Below, piece by piece: positions 4,787 through 5,765 of a DNA stretch of 5,765 nt; position 1 is the stretch's first letter, and each line of letters starts with the position of its first letter. Source of the stretch: Reyranella sp. (GTDB lineage: Bacteria > Pseudomonadota > Alphaproteobacteria > Reyranellales > Reyranellaceae); the NCBI GenBank assembly GCA_004296815.1, contig SCVT01000208.1, forward strand, positions 1 through 5,765. Direction: 5' to 3'. A model generated the notes under the pieces. That model ran no database searches, was not told the DNA's origin, and saw only the letters and a list, made by a program, of their open reading frames with translations. Made by a program: the position numbers and the translations under genes.

Positions 4787-5765
4787 ATGTCTTCTTCAAC
4801 GTTGTCTGGTTCGGCGTTCAGGGGCGCCGGATTGGCGGCACTCGCGATCACACTCGCCACGGCAGTGCCGGCGGCGGCGCAGGACAAGGTGAGGTTCCAG
4901 ACCGACTGGATCCCGTCCGGCGAGCACGCGATGTACTACGGTGCCTGGGGCAAGGGCATCTACGCCAAGCACGGCATCGACATCACCATCACCCGCGGCT
5001 ACGGCTCGGGCGACACGGTGACCAAGCTGGCGGCCGGCGCCTCCGATTTCGGCGTGGCCGATATCGCCGCCGTCATGACGGCCAAGGCGCGCACCGGCGT
5101 GCCGATCAAGACCATCGCCGTGCTCTACAACGAATCGCCGCATTCGCTGTTCGTGCTCAAGAGCTCGGGCATCAAGGACTTCAAGGGACTCGAGGGCAAG
5201 AAGATCGGCATCACGCCGGGCAACAGCCACCGCTTCTACTTCCCCGAGGTCGCGAAGAAGGCGGGCACCGACCCCAACAAGCTGATCTGGACCAACATGG
5301 ACGGCGCGGCGATGGCCGCGCAGCTCATCGCCAAGAACCTCGACGCGGCGCCGTTCTATTCGATCCACTCCTATTACATCAACAAGGCCGCGGTGAAGGC
5401 GGGCGAGGAGATCGTGGTGCTGCCATTCGTGGCGGTGGGCTTCAAGATCTACGCCGCGACGCTCATCACCTCCGACAAGATGATGACGGAGAAGCCCGAT
5501 CTCGTGAAACGCTTCCTGGCCGCCAACAAGGAGGCCTTCGAGTGGGCCAAGGCCAATCCCGAGGAGGCCTGCACCTTGCACGTTCAGCGCTTCCCCGAGG
5601 TCGCGCTCGACGACTGCATGGGCAGCGTGAAGGCGGTCATGGAGTTCGTGTTCAACGACCACAGCAAGCAGTACGGCTGGGGCAAGGAGAGCCCGGACCG
5701 GCTGAAGTTCTCGTGGGAGACGATCCAGTCGGCCAACGAGCTGAAGCCCGACTTCGACTACAAGA
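4787..5765 (+). CDS. ABC transporter substrate-binding protein, NMT1/ThiY-like, 3' truncated
   Basis: The frame runs from the ATG at 4787 off the right edge (326 residues seen; family members are about 330-350, so only a short tail is missing). AAAGGGG (4774-4780) lies six bases before the start. A signal peptide ends at AAA, residue 31. The mature protein opens VRFQTDWIPSGEHAMYYGAWGKGIY (35-59), then GYGSGDTVTKLAAGASDFGVAD (71-92), GVPIKTIAVLYNESPHSLFVL (104-124), and DFKGLEGKKIGITPGNSHRF (131-150), the layout of NMT1/THI5-like periplasmic proteins. Such proteins feed ABC importers of nitrate, sulfonate, taurine or pyrimidine (HMP-type) type; the substrate is open. The CCCFC motif of the yeast Thi5 enzyme is absent, so it is a binding protein, not a synthase. 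Permease and ATPase genes may follow beyond the window. The long - strand frame over this gene is a shadow. Confidence 0.93.
   Translation, partial: MSSSTLSGSAFRGAGLAALAITLATAVPAAAQDKVRFQTDWIPSGEHAMYYGAWGKGIYAKHGIDITITRGYGSGDTVTKLAAGASDFGVADIAAVMTAKARTGVPIKTIAVLYNESPHSLFVLKSSGIKDFKGLEGKKIGITPGNSHRFYFPEVAKKAGTDPNKLIWTNMDGAAMAAQLIAKNLDAAPFYSIHSYYINKAAVKAGEEIVVLPFVAVGFKIYAATLITSDKMMTEKPDLVKRFLAANKEAFEWAKANPEEACTLHVQRFPEVALDDCMGSVKAVMEFVFNDHSKQYGWGKESPDRLKFSWETIQSANELKPDFDYK

Noticed and set aside
4796..5662. A 288-residue - strand frame at the right end
   Set aside because: It is a His/Arg/Val-rich shadow of the NMT1-type binding protein, which is open on the + strand to the window edge.

Overview
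The window is GC-rich DNA packed with short intergenic gaps. It reads as chromosomal sequence from an alphaproteobacterium with many solute-binding proteins, of the Bradyrhizobium/Reyranella kind. This placement is an inference. It rests on base composition, on a Bug-type binding protein and an NMT1-type binding protein in the same window, and on an intergenic palindrome (704-750) that resembles, from memory, a dispersed repeat family of such genomes. No RNA gene, CRISPR array, insertion sequence, integrase or phage gene was seen. No stretch over 300 bases lacks a gene.

Left end (1-792): the C-terminal two thirds of a tripartite tricarboxylate transporter (TTT/Bug) substrate-binding protein on the + strand, then a 101-base gap filled largely by the palindromic element. 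Middle (793-3412): a small three-helix membrane protein of unknown function (+), meeting one base away a small secreted PepSY-like protein (-). Divergent from that protein is a two-gene + strand operon of an APC-superfamily amino acid permease and a MAPEG-family membrane protein, joined by a 4-base ATGA overlap. Right (3413-4786): two - strand genes for exported proteins, a TPR-repeat protein and then a second small PepSY-like protein that probably has its own promoter. Right end (4787-5765): a divergent + strand NMT1/ThiY-like ABC substrate-binding protein, cut by the window edge.

Five of the eight genes encode proteins that are visibly exported or belong to a periplasmic family, and the other three encode membrane proteins, so the window is entirely about the cell envelope and uptake. 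The most notable points are the palindromic element, the matching architecture of the two small secreted proteins that bracket the permease-MAPEG operon, and the coupling of permease and MAPEG. No clearly new multi-gene system is evident; most genes fall into known families.
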